This document shows, piece after piece, positions 1-7,886 of a DNA stretch of 41,879 nucleotides. Each line of letters starts with the position of its first letter. Positions within the stretch are counted from its first letter, which is position 1. A model generated the notes under the pieces. The model searched no databases. It was not told the origin of the DNA and saw only the letters and a program-made list of their open reading frames with translations. The position numbers and the translations under genes are program-made. Source of the stretch: Brevibacillus formosus (GTDB lineage: Bacteria > Bacillota > Bacilli > Brevibacillales > Brevibacillaceae); NCBI RefSeq assembly GCF_003013405.1, contig NZ_PXZL01000041.1, forward strand, positions 1-41,879, given 5' to 3'.

Positions 1-13
1 TTTTCAAAGAGCA
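1..13 (-). promoter_or_regulatory. rRNA-operon leader, boxA-like element
   Basis: On the minus strand the last 13 bases read TGCTCTTTGAAAA, the usual start of the leader/boxA sequence in front of 16S rRNA in Bacillales. It lies about 20 nt downstream of a strong promoter. The 16S gene itself would start beyond the left edge of the window. Placing an rrn operon downstream of lysS agrees with the arrangement in B. subtilis. The identity is inferred from the leader, because no rRNA sequence is inside the window. Confidence 0.6.
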
Positions 14-32
14 TTTTCACAACAACCTCTTT

Positions 33-61
33 ATCTTATCAGGTTGTCCAAGTCGTGTCAA
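33..61 (-). promoter_or_regulatory. strong sigma-A promoter, probably for an rRNA operon
   Basis: On the minus strand there is a perfect -35 TTGACA (56-61), a 17-nt spacer and a -10 TAAGAT (33-38). The stretch upstream of the -35 is rich in A and T tracts (about 62-85), like an UP element. The transcript would start near position 26 and run into the boxA-like leader at the window edge. The near-consensus boxes, the A-tract and the leader together fit an rrn promoter better than a promoter for a protein gene. Confidence 0.7.
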
Positions 62-221
62 CAAGTTTTTTTAACGTGTTTTTCAGCGACCTCATTAATC
101 TATCACATTTCTTGAAGGAAAAGCAAGAACTATTTTCACATCATTTTTGTGATCGATTAAGTAAAAAAGAAGAACAGGTATTAATATAACACTTAACCTT
201 TTTAAGTGCAAGTAAAAAAAT

Positions 222-252
222 AAAACCACCTGAGTTTTTCTCAGATGGTTTT
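222..252 (-). terminator. rho-independent terminator of lysS
   Basis: A hairpin with arms AAAACCA-x-CTGAG and CTCAG-x-TGGTTTT (one mismatch, 5-nt loop) lies 12 nt past the lysS stop. On the minus strand it is followed by a run rich in T. A second, weaker A/T-rich hairpin lies at 190-208. Together they isolate the folate-lysS genes from the rrn promoter downstream. Confidence 0.75.
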
Positions 253-263
253 ATTCTGCTAGA

Positions 264-1784
264 CTAGTCGCGGTTACGCATATGAGGGAACAGCAGTACG
301 TCGCGAATAGAAGGAGAGTTGGTCAACAGCATTACCAGACGGTCGATTCCGATTCCTAATCCTCCAGTTGGCGGCATGCCGTACTCCAGCGCTTCAATGA
401 AATCGTCGTCCATATCATGCGCTTCGTCGTTACCAGCTTCTTTTTCCAAGAGCTGTGCTTCAAAACGTTCGCGCTGGTCAATTGGATCATTGAGCTCTGT
501 AAATGCATTAGCATGCTCACGAGCTACGATAAACAACTCAAAACGATCCGTGAATCGCGGATCCTGGTCATTTTTCTTCGCCAATGGCGAAATCGCCACA
601 GGATGACCGTAAACAAAGGTAGGCTGAATCAGCGTATGCTCCAGCTTTTGCTCAAAGAATTCATTCACTACATGTCCGAACGTATGGTGAGGCTCAACGG
701 ATACGCCATGCTCTTTTGCCAAAGCACGCGCTTCATCGTCACTCATTTCCTTCCAGAAATCGACACCGAGATTTTCCTTAATCAAATCTACCATGTGTAC
801 ACGGCGCCATTTTGGTGTCAGGTCAATCTCATTGCCTTGATATTGAATTTTCATAGTGCCCAATACTTCCTGTGCGATATGAGCAACCATTTCTTCAGTC
901 AGGTTCATGATATCCTGGTAGTCGGCATAAGCTTCGTACAGCTCAATCATCGTGAACTCAGGGTTGTGACGAGTAGAGATACCTTCATTGCGGTATACGC
1001 GACCGATCTCATACACCTTTTCCAGGCCACCGACAATCAGACGTTTCAAGTGCAGCTCAATTGCAATACGCATATAAAGCTGCATATCCAATGCATTGTG
1101 ATGCGTGATAAATGGACGAGCAGATGCACCACCGGCAATCGCATGGAGTGTAGGTGTTTCTACTTCCAGATAGCCCAGGTTGTCCAAATAACGACGCATC
1201 GAAGTCAGAATGCGGCTACGCGTAATGAACGTGTCGCGAACTTCTGGATTCACAATCAAATCCACGTAACGCTTGCGGTAGCGAGTCTCGATATCTTTAA
1301 GACCATGGTATTTCTCAGGCAGTGGACGCAGTGATTTGGTCAGGTAGGAAAGTTCCTTTGCTTTTACACTAAGCTCGCCGGTTTTTGTTTTGAAAACAAC
1401 ACCAGTTACACCGATCATGTCACCGATATCAGCCAAATCAAATACTTTGCTCAGCTCTTCGCCAACGGTATCCTGACGGACGTAGATTTGAATTTGTCCG
1501 GAACGATCCAGCAGTTGAGCAAAGCTCGCCTTACCCATTCCACGTTTCGCCATCAAGCGGCCTGCAATCGTAACGACGTTCTCTTCCGCTTCCAGCTCTT
1601 CCTTGCTCTTTTCGCTAAAAGCTTTCGTTATATCTGCAGCGTGATGCGTTTGCTCGAATTTTTTACCGAACGGATCAAAGCCCCACTCACGCAATTGATT
1701 CATTTTGTCGTGACGCACTTGAAGAAGCTCGTGGAGCCCTTCCTGTTGCTGTTCTTCTTGCTGTAGGTCTTGCTCGTTTGCCAT
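264..1784 (-). CDS. lysS: lysyl-tRNA synthetase, class II
   Basis: Charges tRNA-Lys with lysine in the cytoplasm. The 506-residue protein has the usual length. An N-terminal OB-fold anticodon-binding domain (about residues 70-170) is followed by the class II catalytic core. Motif 2 is visible as GRVYRNEGIS and motif 3 as GLGIGIDRL near the C-terminus. The start is the ATG at 1784, which has GAGGAG 8 nt upstream and gives MANEQ; a longer in-frame reading to 1820 has no ribosome binding site and is rejected. It ends the folate-dusB-greA-lysS array, as lysS does in B. subtilis, and a terminator follows. Confidence 0.97.
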   Translation of the reverse strand: MANEQDLQQEEQQQEGLHELLQVRHDKMNQLREWGFDPFGKKFEQTHHAADITKAFSEKSKEELEAEENVVTIAGRLMAKRGMGKASFAQLLDRSGQIQIYVRQDTVGEELSKVFDLADIGDMIGVTGVVFKTKTGELSVKAKELSYLTKSLRPLPEKYHGLKDIETRYRKRYVDLIVNPEVRDTFITRSRILTSMRRYLDNLGYLEVETPTLHAIAGGASARPFITHHNALDMQLYMRIAIELHLKRLIVGGLEKVYEIGRVYRNEGISTRHNPEFTMIELYEAYADYQDIMNLTEEMVAHIAQEVLGTMKIQYQGNEIDLTPKWRRVHMVDLIKENLGVDFWKEMSDDEARALAKEHGVSVEPHHTFGHVVNEFFEQKLEHTLIQPTFVYGHPVAISPLAKKNDQDPRFTDRFELFIVAREHANAFTELNDPIDQRERFEAQLLEKEAGNDEAHDMDDDFIEALEYGMPPTGGLGIGIDRLVMLLTNSPSIRDVLLFPHMRNRD

Positions 1785-1849
1785 TTTACTCACTCCTCTA
1801 GAAAATGCCTGCATTAACAATTTTGTACAGACTTTTATAATAGCGATAC

Positions 1850-1873
1850 GGCGTACCTCGCAAAAGGTACGCC
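1850..1873 (-). terminator. hairpin after greA, weak terminator or processing site
   Basis: A perfect 8-bp stem (GGCGTACC/GGTACGCC, 8-nt loop) lies between greA and lysS, about 14 nt past the greA stop. There is no T-run directly after it, only an A/T-rich stretch further on, so it may attenuate rather than terminate. Confidence 0.4.
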
Positions 1874-1886
1874 ATAGATCGACTGC

Positions 1887-2363
1887 TTACAGGTTAATAT
1901 CAAGAATCTCGTACTGAATGACTCCCGCCGGTACGTTAACGTCAACAATCGCGCCTTTTGCTTTGCCGAGGAGCGCTTGACCTACCGGGGACTCGTTGGA
2001 AATCTTGTTGTTCATCGGATCGGATTCAGCAGAACCTACAATCGTGTAATCTACAACATCACCGAACTCGAGGTCTTTCAGCTTCACACGGGAACCAACG
2101 CTTACAACACCTGTATCTACATCTTCATTTGTGATGATGCGGGCATTGCGCAGCATTTTTTCCAGCGTCAGAATGCGGCCTTCAATGAACGCTTGCTCAT
2201 TCTTTGCCTCTTCGTATTCAGAGTTCTCACTGATATCTCCAAAGCTAATCGCTTCTTTAATACGAGCAGCTACTTCCTTGCGTTTAACCGTTTTCAAATC
2301 TTCAAGCTCTTGTTCCAGCTTCGTTAAACCTTCTGGTGTAAGGATGACTTCTTTTTCAGACAT
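1887..2363 (-). CDS. greA: transcription elongation factor GreA
   Basis: Rescues backtracked RNA polymerase by stimulating cleavage of the nascent RNA. The 158 residues match the family length. The N-terminal coiled coil (about 1-75) contains the acidic tip around SFGDISENSEYEEAK, and the C-terminal FKBP-like domain (about 80-158) ends in the typical VDVNVPAGVIQYEIL. The ATG at 2363 has GGGGGAA 8 nt upstream. It sits between dusB and lysS, a position it does not have in B. subtilis. A TATAAT at 2421-2426 upstream suggests its own promoter. Confidence 0.96.
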   Translation of the reverse strand: MSEKEVILTPEGLTKLEQELEDLKTVKRKEVAARIKEAISFGDISENSEYEEAKNEQAFIEGRILTLEKMLRNARIITNEDVDTGVVSVGSRVKLKDLEFGDVVDYTIVGSAESDPMNNKISNESPVGQALLGKAKGAIVDVNVPAGVIQYEILDINL

Positions 2364-2420
2364 GGTTCAATTCCCCCGTTTTAAAAAATGATTCCATTTA
2401 TACTGGGTAAAGTACAAAGG

Positions 2421-2426
2421 ATTATA
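2421..2426 (-). promoter_or_regulatory. candidate -10 box for greA-lysS
   Basis: A consensus TATAAT lies on the minus strand about 57 nt upstream of the greA start, after the dusB 3' hairpin. No good -35 box sits 16-18 nt upstream of it, so this is only a candidate. Confidence 0.3.
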
Positions 2427-2484
2427 TGTAGATGTTCTATACAATATACAGCAGAATGCAATCGTCTGTGAGGTTCAAAGGTAA

Positions 2485-2508
2485 AGCTGCCAGTGTGGAC
2501 TGGCAGCT
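2485..2508 (-). terminator. hairpin downstream of dusB
   Basis: A perfect 9-bp stem (AGCTGCCAG/CTGGCAGCT, 6-nt loop) lies about 70 nt past the dusB stop. On the minus strand only a short TTT follows it, so termination is probably partial. Confidence 0.45.
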
Positions 2509-2580
2509 CGGCTCCCAATATTACGGAGTATTATAGGATATGAAGGAACCCTTGTCAATGTCTGGAATGAACCACCAATT

Positions 2581-3609
2581 TTAGTAGCTGACAGCCTCGT
2601 CACGTTCTGTTTCCAGCGGTTCTTCGCTGTCATCTGCGTAGTTTTCAATCCAGTCGACATAGTTCATGAGGACGCTGCGAAGCTCCTCTTCTGTCTCAAC
2701 TGCATTCACGAGATTTTTCGTGTGCGTCGAGCCCTTCAAGCCTTTCAAGTAATACGCCGCGTGCTTGCGCATCTCAAGGACTCCCACTCTCGGACCCTTC
2801 AGCGCGATTAAACGCTCTGCATGCAATAAACAAATATTCATCTTTTCACGTGCGGTTGGCTCTGGACCAAGCTCGCCCGTCGTCAGGTATTGAATGGTGC
2901 GATACAGCATCCACGGATTTCCGAGAGCAGCACGTCCAATCATAACGCCATCGCAACCCGTTGTATCCAGCATGCGTCTCGCATCCTCAGGAGTAGCCAC
3001 ATCCCCGTTTCCAATCACCGGGATCGAAACGGTTTCCTTCACCCGACGGATCCAGTCCCAGTCCGCTTTCCCTTTGTACATTTGTACGCGGGTGCGTCCA
3101 TGAACGGCAATCGCTTTGCCACCTGCACGTTCTACCGCCTTGGCGTTATCCAGTACGTACAGATGATCTTCGTCCCAGCCCAATCTCATCTTCACGGTAA
3201 CCGGCTTGTCGACCGCATCGACTACAGCAGATACGACTTCGTAGATTTTATCTGGATCGAGCAACAGACGCGCACCTGCATCACAGCTCGTAATTTTCGG
3301 CACAGGACAGCCCATGTTGATATCAATGATATCCGCGTTCGTATGCTGGTCTACATATTTCGCCGCACTCACCAAGGTTTCCTTGTCTCCGCCAAAAATC
3401 TGCAAGCTTAGTGGTTTTTCGCGTTCGTCGACAAACAGCATATCCATCGTTTTTTTATTTCCGTGCACAATGCCCTTGTCGCTTACCATCTCGGCGCAAA
3501 CCAATCCAGTACCGAACTCCTTGGCAATCAGACGAAAAGCAGGATTACAAACACCTGCCATTGGAGCGAGAACTACGTTGTTTTTTAATTCGATATTGCC
3601 GATTTTCAT
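2581..3609 (-). CDS. dusB: tRNA-dihydrouridine synthase (DusB/YacF type)
   Basis: Reduces specific uridines in the tRNA D-loop with FMN and NADPH. The 342 residues form an FMN-binding TIM barrel (about 1-240) plus a helical tRNA-binding tail. The catalytic cysteine is in NMGCPVPKI (about residue 100). The HGRTRVQMYKGKADW and PVIGNGDV motifs line the FMN and substrate site. AAGGAGG lies 9 nt upstream of the ATG. The order yazB-dusB-lysS is that of B. subtilis, where the gene is called yacF. The last 25 residues are acidic and probably variable. Confidence 0.95.
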   Translation of the reverse strand: MKIGNIELKNNVVLAPMAGVCNPAFRLIAKEFGTGLVCAEMVSDKGIVHGNKKTMDMLFVDEREKPLSLQIFGGDKETLVSAAKYVDQHTNADIIDINMGCPVPKITSCDAGARLLLDPDKIYEVVSAVVDAVDKPVTVKMRLGWDEDHLYVLDNAKAVERAGGKAIAVHGRTRVQMYKGKADWDWIRRVKETVSIPVIGNGDVATPEDARRMLDTTGCDGVMIGRAALGNPWMLYRTIQYLTTGELGPEPTAREKMNICLLHAERLIALKGPRVGVLEMRKHAAYYLKGLKGSTHTKNLVNAVETEEELRSVLMNYVDWIENYADDSEEPLETERDEAVSY

Positions 3610-3679
3610 CTATTTTCGCCTCCTTATTCCCGATTAGTCGGGGTCTTGGAGAGGACAATCCTATCCAAACTTCATTACA

Positions 3680-3889
3680 TCACTTATTTATAGCACATAA
3701 TTCATCGTAGTCTACCTGTAAAGTGCTGGCGATCTTACGTAATACAGGCTCTGTTGGCGTACGAGTTCCTCTCTCTAGCGATCCAACAAACGACAGTGAC
3801 ACTCCCATCTTTTCCGAAAGGGACTGTTGCGTATACCCTTTTAGCTTTCGGAAGGACCGGATTCGATTTCCCAGTTGATTGCTCCCCAC
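3680..3889 (-). CDS. yazB: small XRE-family DNA-binding protein (YazB-like)
   Basis: A 69-residue protein that is almost entirely a helix-turn-helix of the Cro/C1 type: helix 2 is around TQQSLSEKMG and the recognition helix around LSFVGSLERG. It has no effector domain. The start is a GTG at 3889 with AAGGGGG 7 nt upstream, placed inside the end of folK, so the two reading frames overlap by 49 nt. A gene of the same size and class, yazB, has this position in B. subtilis. Its targets are unknown; control of the neighbouring folate genes is possible but not shown. Confidence 0.85.
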   Translation of the reverse strand: MGSNQLGNRIRSFRKLKGYTQQSLSEKMGVSLSFVGSLERGTRTPTEPVLRKIASTLQVDYDELCAINK

Positions 3890-4371
3890 TCACGTACCCC
3901 CTTGTGATCTTCTACCAATAAGGAAAGATAATGATCAATGGTCTGGTTATGCTCAGGTAAAACGCCGCCTTCCCAAACGTCTCGAAGCGGCACGAGTACA
4001 AAAGCACGCTCGCTCAGCCCGGGATGAGGAATCATGAGATTGTCTTGCGAAACACGAGATGTCCCGTACAACAGTAAGTCAATATCAATCGTGCGCGGTC
4101 CCCATCGAACTGTTCGTACACGTCCCAGCTCTCGCTCTACTGACAACGCCGTCTCTAGCAGCTGATCTGGGGTCTGTTCTGTTTCCACAGCGATCGCCAT
4201 ATTCAGAAATGCGTCTTGTTCAACATAACCAAATGGATCCGTCTCATAAACAGAGGAGGTACGAAGGACGCGAATTCCAGGTTGCTCATTCAGTCTCTGT
4301 ATCGCCCGGCGCAAGTTCTGTGCCCGATCCCCGAGATTGGAGCCTAACGCTAAATACGCACAAACTGTCAT
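3841..4371 (-). CDS. folK: 2-amino-4-hydroxy-6-hydroxymethyldihydropteridine pyrophosphokinase (HPPK)
   Basis: Transfers pyrophosphate from ATP to hydroxymethyldihydropterin, the step before dihydropteroate synthase in folate synthesis. The 176-residue protein starts with the family signature AYLALGSNLGDR and contains the ATP/Mg site in RWGPRTIDIDLLLYG (about residues 90-105), followed by IPHPGLSERAFVLVPL. The start ATG overlaps the folB stop as ATGA, so the two are translationally coupled. Its 3' end overlaps the small XRE gene. Confidence 0.96.
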   Translation of the reverse strand: MTVCAYLALGSNLGDRAQNLRRAIQRLNEQPGIRVLRTSSVYETDPFGYVEQDAFLNMAIAVETEQTPDQLLETALSVERELGRVRTVRWGPRTIDIDLLLYGTSRVSQDNLMIPHPGLSERAFVLVPLRDVWEGGVLPEHNQTIDHYLSLLVEDHKGVREWGAINWEIESGPSES

Positions 4372-4739
4372 GAAGCAAAATCCTCTCTTCTACGGATCAT
4401 CTCAATCGCAACCGACTCGTAATGCCCATTGATCGGCGGATTCGGCTTGGTTACTTTTGCTTTGACTTCATGCAAAGGGAATTGCTCCAATAGACGTTCT
4501 GCTATCACGGCAGTCAGTTTTTCGACCAGATGAAATCGTTCACCCTCGACAATTTTTTGCACACAAGTAAAGATATCGGCGTAATTGACTGTATCATGAA
4601 GATCGTCACTTTCTCCGGCTTTGGATAAATCGAGCGATAGCTCCAAATCGACATAAAACCGTTGGCCCAGTTCAGCCTCTGCTCCAAACACACCATGATA
4701 TCCGTAAAAAGACATGCCATTGAAGTAGATTTTATCCAA
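4368..4739 (-). CDS. folB: dihydroneopterin aldolase
   Basis: Cleaves dihydroneopterin to hydroxymethyldihydropterin and glycolaldehyde. The 123 residues match the family. The N-terminal GMSFYGYHGVFGAEAELGQRF is typical, with the conserved glutamate in the AEAELGQ stretch, and VEKLTAVIAERLL and KVTKPNPPINGHYESVAIEM follow. The catalytic lysine should be that of the VTKPNPP segment. It starts 2 nt after the folP stop and overlaps folK by 4 nt. Confidence 0.95.
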   Translation of the reverse strand: MDKIYFNGMSFYGYHGVFGAEAELGQRFYVDLELSLDLSKAGESDDLHDTVNYADIFTCVQKIVEGERFHLVEKLTAVIAERLLEQFPLHEVKAKVTKPNPPINGHYESVAIEMIRRREDFAS

Positions 4740-4741
4740 GG

Positions 4742-5929
4742 TTAAATGCCCCCTTTTAGCATCGCATCCATCATCTTCGTCACGCGCTTCATTTCTTTGA
4801 CGTCATGCACCCGTACCATATGACAGCCTTTTGCCGCCCCGAGAGCAACTGTCGCTGCCGTACCTTCGACACGTTCATCTACAGGCAAGTCGAGAACATG
4901 GCCGATCATCCGCTTGCGTGAAGTAGCGAGCAGAACGGGGTAGCCCAACCCTACCAGATCATCCAGCCTGCGCATCGTTTCGAGATTTTGCTCGACAGTC
5001 TTTACAAACCCGATCCCCGGATCAAGAATGATTCGCTCCTGTTTTACCCCCGCCTGCAAGGCGATCTGTACTGACTCACGCAGGTCTTTGATATAGTTTG
5101 GGAAAAAGTCGTGATAGTCCGTGTCTTCACGATTGTGCATCAGGATAATGGGCACATCGAGACGAGCAGCTACCTCTGCCATCCGCGGATCACGCTTCGC
5201 TCTCCATACATCATTGATGATATGTGCCCCTTCTAAAATGGCCTGTTCCGCAACTGCCGCTTTGTACGTGTCAATGGACAGCGGAACAGACAATTCCTGC
5301 GAAAGTATCCGAATGACTGGCAGCACTCTGTCCAGCTCCGTCGCCTCATCGACTGCTTCCGACCCCGGACGTGTCGATTCTCCCCCGATATCAATCAGGT
5401 CAGCTCCAGCCTCAACCATTGCACGCGCTTGTACCAGTGCTGCCTCCACATCGACATAGCGACCGCCATCCGAAAACGAATCAGGTGTCACATTCAAAAT
5501 ACCCATGACTAGCGTACGCTCTCCCAATGGCAGGACATACTGGCCACAGTTCAGTTCGCGGCGCGCACGAAGCTTGGCAGGCATAGCTAAAACTTCCCGT
5601 ACCTCTGCCGCCAACGCTCGCAGTTCTTCCGTTTGGGTTTTCATATAATCCAACGCCAAATCCATCTTCTTGTGTGAAGCCAACAGCAGCACGTATTTTT
5701 TGTCGGCAGTACCTGGTTGGTCTGAGATAACGGCTTCCGCATCAAAAGAGTGCATAATCTCTCTCACACTCTGTGCTGTTGCCACACTCATGTTTTCCGT
5801 GTGAATCTTCAGGATCGTCCCCGCTTCCGTCATGCGTTCGGCTTCAGGAACAGGTACTCCCCTTTTGACAAGCTCCGATACCATCTCAGCGAAGGTCGCA
5901 GCATGGATTCGAAATGAATTGTATTTCAT
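4742..5929 (-). CDS. folP: dihydropteroate synthase with N-terminal extension
   Basis: Joins p-aminobenzoate to hydroxymethyldihydropterin pyrophosphate; this is the sulfonamide target. All core motifs are present: MGILNVTPDSFSDGG, DIGGESTRPG, LSIDTYKA, INDVWR, ILDPGIGF and ATSRKRMIG. At 395 residues it is about 110 longer than the usual 275-285. The surplus is an N-terminal domain (residues 1 to about 135) with no motif that I know. The start is the ATG at 5929, which has AAGGGAG 7 nt upstream; an in-frame TTG 6 nt earlier is too close to it. It is co-directional with pabC and folB. Confidence 0.95.
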   Translation of the reverse strand: MKYNSFRIHAATFAEMVSELVKRGVPVPEAERMTEAGTILKIHTENMSVATAQSVREIMHSFDAEAVISDQPGTADKKYVLLLASHKKMDLALDYMKTQTEELRALAAEVREVLAMPAKLRARRELNCGQYVLPLGERTLVMGILNVTPDSFSDGGRYVDVEAALVQARAMVEAGADLIDIGGESTRPGSEAVDEATELDRVLPVIRILSQELSVPLSIDTYKAAVAEQAILEGAHIINDVWRAKRDPRMAEVAARLDVPIILMHNREDTDYHDFFPNYIKDLRESVQIALQAGVKQERIILDPGIGFVKTVEQNLETMRRLDDLVGLGYPVLLATSRKRMIGHVLDLPVDERVEGTAATVALGAAKGCHMVRVHDVKEMKRVTKMMDAMLKGGI

Positions 5930-5981
5930 GACCAAACTCCCTTTTTCCGTCTTCGCACATTGAATAGTAGCATACCATAAT

Positions 5982-6827
5982 TTACTCGCTAGCCGCTACA
6001 GACTGACGGTAGGCGCGGTGCAGTTCGTACGAATATGTACCATATGTCGAAGGAACGGATTGCCCGTCAATTTCGGTAACCGGAACGATCTCTTGCACGG
6101 AATTTGTCGTAAAGACTTCATCGGCGTTGAGCAGATCTTCCAAGTGATACCGACCTTCTTCGACAGGCATCGATAATTGCTGTGCCAAAGTCAAAACATG
6201 TCGCCTCGTCACACCATCAAGAATGCCCGTATCAATAGAAGGGGTAAACAACTTGCCGTTCTTGACCCAGAACACATTGCTCACAATTCCTTCTGCCACG
6301 AAGCCATCATGCGTCAAAAACAGACCTTCCACATCGGGACGTGCGCCGAGTTCTTGTCGAGCAAGGGCATTGTTTAAGTAATTGTGCGATTTAAAGCGCT
6401 GCTGGCCTTCTGCTGTCTGTCTTGCCAACGCCAATGTCTGCAACCGTTTTGGCGAAGGAGGTACTGCTAAAGGAGCTACGGGTTTGGCAAATACAAATAA
6501 GGACGGACGCTCGTACCCCCCTGCTACCAAGCCTACTCCTTCTGCGCCAGCCGTAATACTCAAGCGGACGTAAGCATCACGCAAATCATTGGCATCAATT
6601 GTCTGCATAATAGCTTCAGCCAATTCTCCCTTGGTCCAGGCAGGGTGAATCTGCAACGCCAAAAGCCCGGAACAGAGCCGGGCGTAATGGGCATTCCATA
6701 AAAATAGCTTGCGGTCATATACACGTAACGTTTCAAACAGACCAATGCCGTATAAAAAACCGTGGTCCAATACTGATACTGTAGCCTCGTGAGCTGGACA
6801 TATCGTCCCGTTAACATAAACGTGCAT
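5982..6827 (-). CDS. pabC: aminodeoxychorismate lyase (class IV aminotransferase fold)
   Basis: Releases p-aminobenzoate and pyruvate from aminodeoxychorismate, using PLP. The 281 residues show the class IV pattern: the N-terminal DHGFLYGIGLFETLRVY, the PLP lysine in RFKSHNYLNN (about residue 147) and the cofactor loop EGIVSNVFW. Branched-chain and D-amino-acid aminotransferases share this fold, but the position in the pab-fol array supports lyase function. It follows tatC by 33 nt, so it may be read from the tat transcript as well as from a promoter of its own. Confidence 0.92.
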   Translation of the reverse strand: MHVYVNGTICPAHEATVSVLDHGFLYGIGLFETLRVYDRKLFLWNAHYARLCSGLLALQIHPAWTKGELAEAIMQTIDANDLRDAYVRLSITAGAEGVGLVAGGYERPSLFVFAKPVAPLAVPPSPKRLQTLALARQTAEGQQRFKSHNYLNNALARQELGARPDVEGLFLTHDGFVAEGIVSNVFWVKNGKLFTPSIDTGILDGVTRRHVLTLAQQLSMPVEEGRYHLEDLLNADEVFTTNSVQEIVPVTEIDGQSVPSTYGTYSYELHRAYRQSVAASE

Positions 6828-6860
6828 CTTCGCTCTCTCCCGATTATATAGTCGAGAGCA

Positions 6861-7595
6861 TCATATCATATTTTCCGAGGAAACCGCTGTCTCCTGCACA
6901 CGTTTGCCATGTACGAAACGCGAGATAGTAATGGAGATTTCATATAAAACGATGAGTGGCACAATTACCATAATATCGGAAAGAAAATCAGGCGGCGTAA
7001 TGGTAATCGAGATAATCGCGAGCACCAAATAGGCGGGTTTGCGCATTTTAGCCAAGCGATGCGGGTTGAGAATCCCCAAATGGCTCAAAAATAAAACGAT
7101 AACTGGCAGTTCAAAAAGCAACCCAAACGGCAGACACAGATTGAGCATAAAGGTGAAATAATCGTTCGCTGTAATGACCAGTTCAAAATTCCCGTTGGAT
7201 AGCCCCAGTACAAATTTGTACATCATAGGAAAGAGCACAAAGTAGGCGAAGGAAAGCCCGAAAATAAACAACAGGAATAGAGCCGGGATATACATAAGCG
7301 CCACTTTTCGCTCTCTTTCTTCCAATGCGGGCACCACGAAGCGCCAAACTTGATACGCGGCAACCGGGATTGTTATCGCAAGCGCACCGACTGCGGACAA
7401 CTTCACATAGATCGACAGGATATCTCCCGGCCCAAGAATCGCCAGCTTTTCCCCTGAATGATTCGCTAACGCCAAATAAATATGGTCCACAAACAAAAAG
7501 CAGATAACCATACTGACAACCAGAACAGACAGCACAAGCAAAATTCTGCGGCGCATGTCTGTAACATGCTCAAGTATAGGCATCTCTTTGCTCAC
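6861..7595 (-). CDS. tatC: Sec-independent translocase subunit TatC
   Basis: Membrane receptor of the twin-arginine export pathway; it binds RR signal peptides and recruits TatA. The 244 residues carry six hydrophobic segments, with the family N-terminus (LEHVTDMRRRIL) and the conserved periplasmic FxFGLSFAYFVLFP-type segment. The start is a GTG at 7595 with AGGAGG 7 nt upstream; an internal ATG at 7583 has no such site. An intrinsic terminator separates it from tatA upstream. Confidence 0.96.
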   Translation of the reverse strand: MSKEMPILEHVTDMRRRILLVLSVLVVSMVICFLFVDHIYLALANHSGEKLAILGPGDILSIYVKLSAVGALAITIPVAAYQVWRFVVPALEERERKVALMYIPALFLLFIFGLSFAYFVLFPMMYKFVLGLSNGNFELVITANDYFTFMLNLCLPFGLLFELPVIVLFLSHLGILNPHRLAKMRKPAYLVLAIISITITPPDFLSDIMVIVPLIVLYEISITISRFVHGKRVQETAVSSENMI

Positions 7596-7623
7596 TCTAA
7601 CTCCTCCTCATGCGCGGAAAAAA

Positions 7624-7650
7624 GGCAGTGCGTCTCGTGTACGCACCGCC
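7624..7650 (-). terminator. intrinsic terminator between tatA and tatC
   Basis: A G/C-rich stem of 10 bp with one mismatch (GGCGGTGCGT/ACGCACTGCC on the minus strand, 7-nt loop) is followed at once by TTTTTT. It starts 15 nt after the tatA stop and ends just before the tatC ribosome binding site. It should end most transcripts after tatA and let a fraction continue into tatC. Confidence 0.85.
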
Positions 7651-7665
7651 TCCTCTCAGGCTGGA

Positions 7666-7866
7666 TTAGTTGATTCGTTTCAACGCTTCTTCTGGAGCCT
7701 TCTCTTTTTCATCATCGTCTTTGGTCAAATCTTTTGCTGCGGTTTTAAATTCGGTCAAGGTTCGTCCAAAAGCACGACCGATCTCTGGCAGTTTACTCGG
7801 CCCGAAAATCACCAAAGCAATGATCAGGATCAGAATTAATCCAGGAATACCGATGCTCGACAGCAT
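7666..7866 (-). CDS. tatA: Sec-independent translocase subunit TatA
   Basis: Forms the size-variable pore or patch of the Tat translocase. The 66 residues have the classical layout: one N-terminal membrane helix (about 4-20), the hinge FGPSKLPEIGRAFGR, an amphipathic helix and an acidic/basic charged tail. AAGGAGTG lies 8 nt upstream of the ATG. It starts 20 nt after the phoX stop with no terminator between them, so phoX and tatA form one transcript. There is no tatB, as expected for a Firmicute. Confidence 0.96.
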   Translation of the reverse strand: MLSSIGIPGLILILIIALVIFGPSKLPEIGRAFGRTLTEFKTAAKDLTKDDDEKEKAPEEALKRIN

Positions 7867-7886
7867 AATCTGTTACACTCCTTGTC

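Noticed and set aside
417..1334. Plus-strand open frame of 305 codons opposite lysS
   Set aside because: It is antisense to the conserved catalytic part of lysS, without motif or ribosome binding site.
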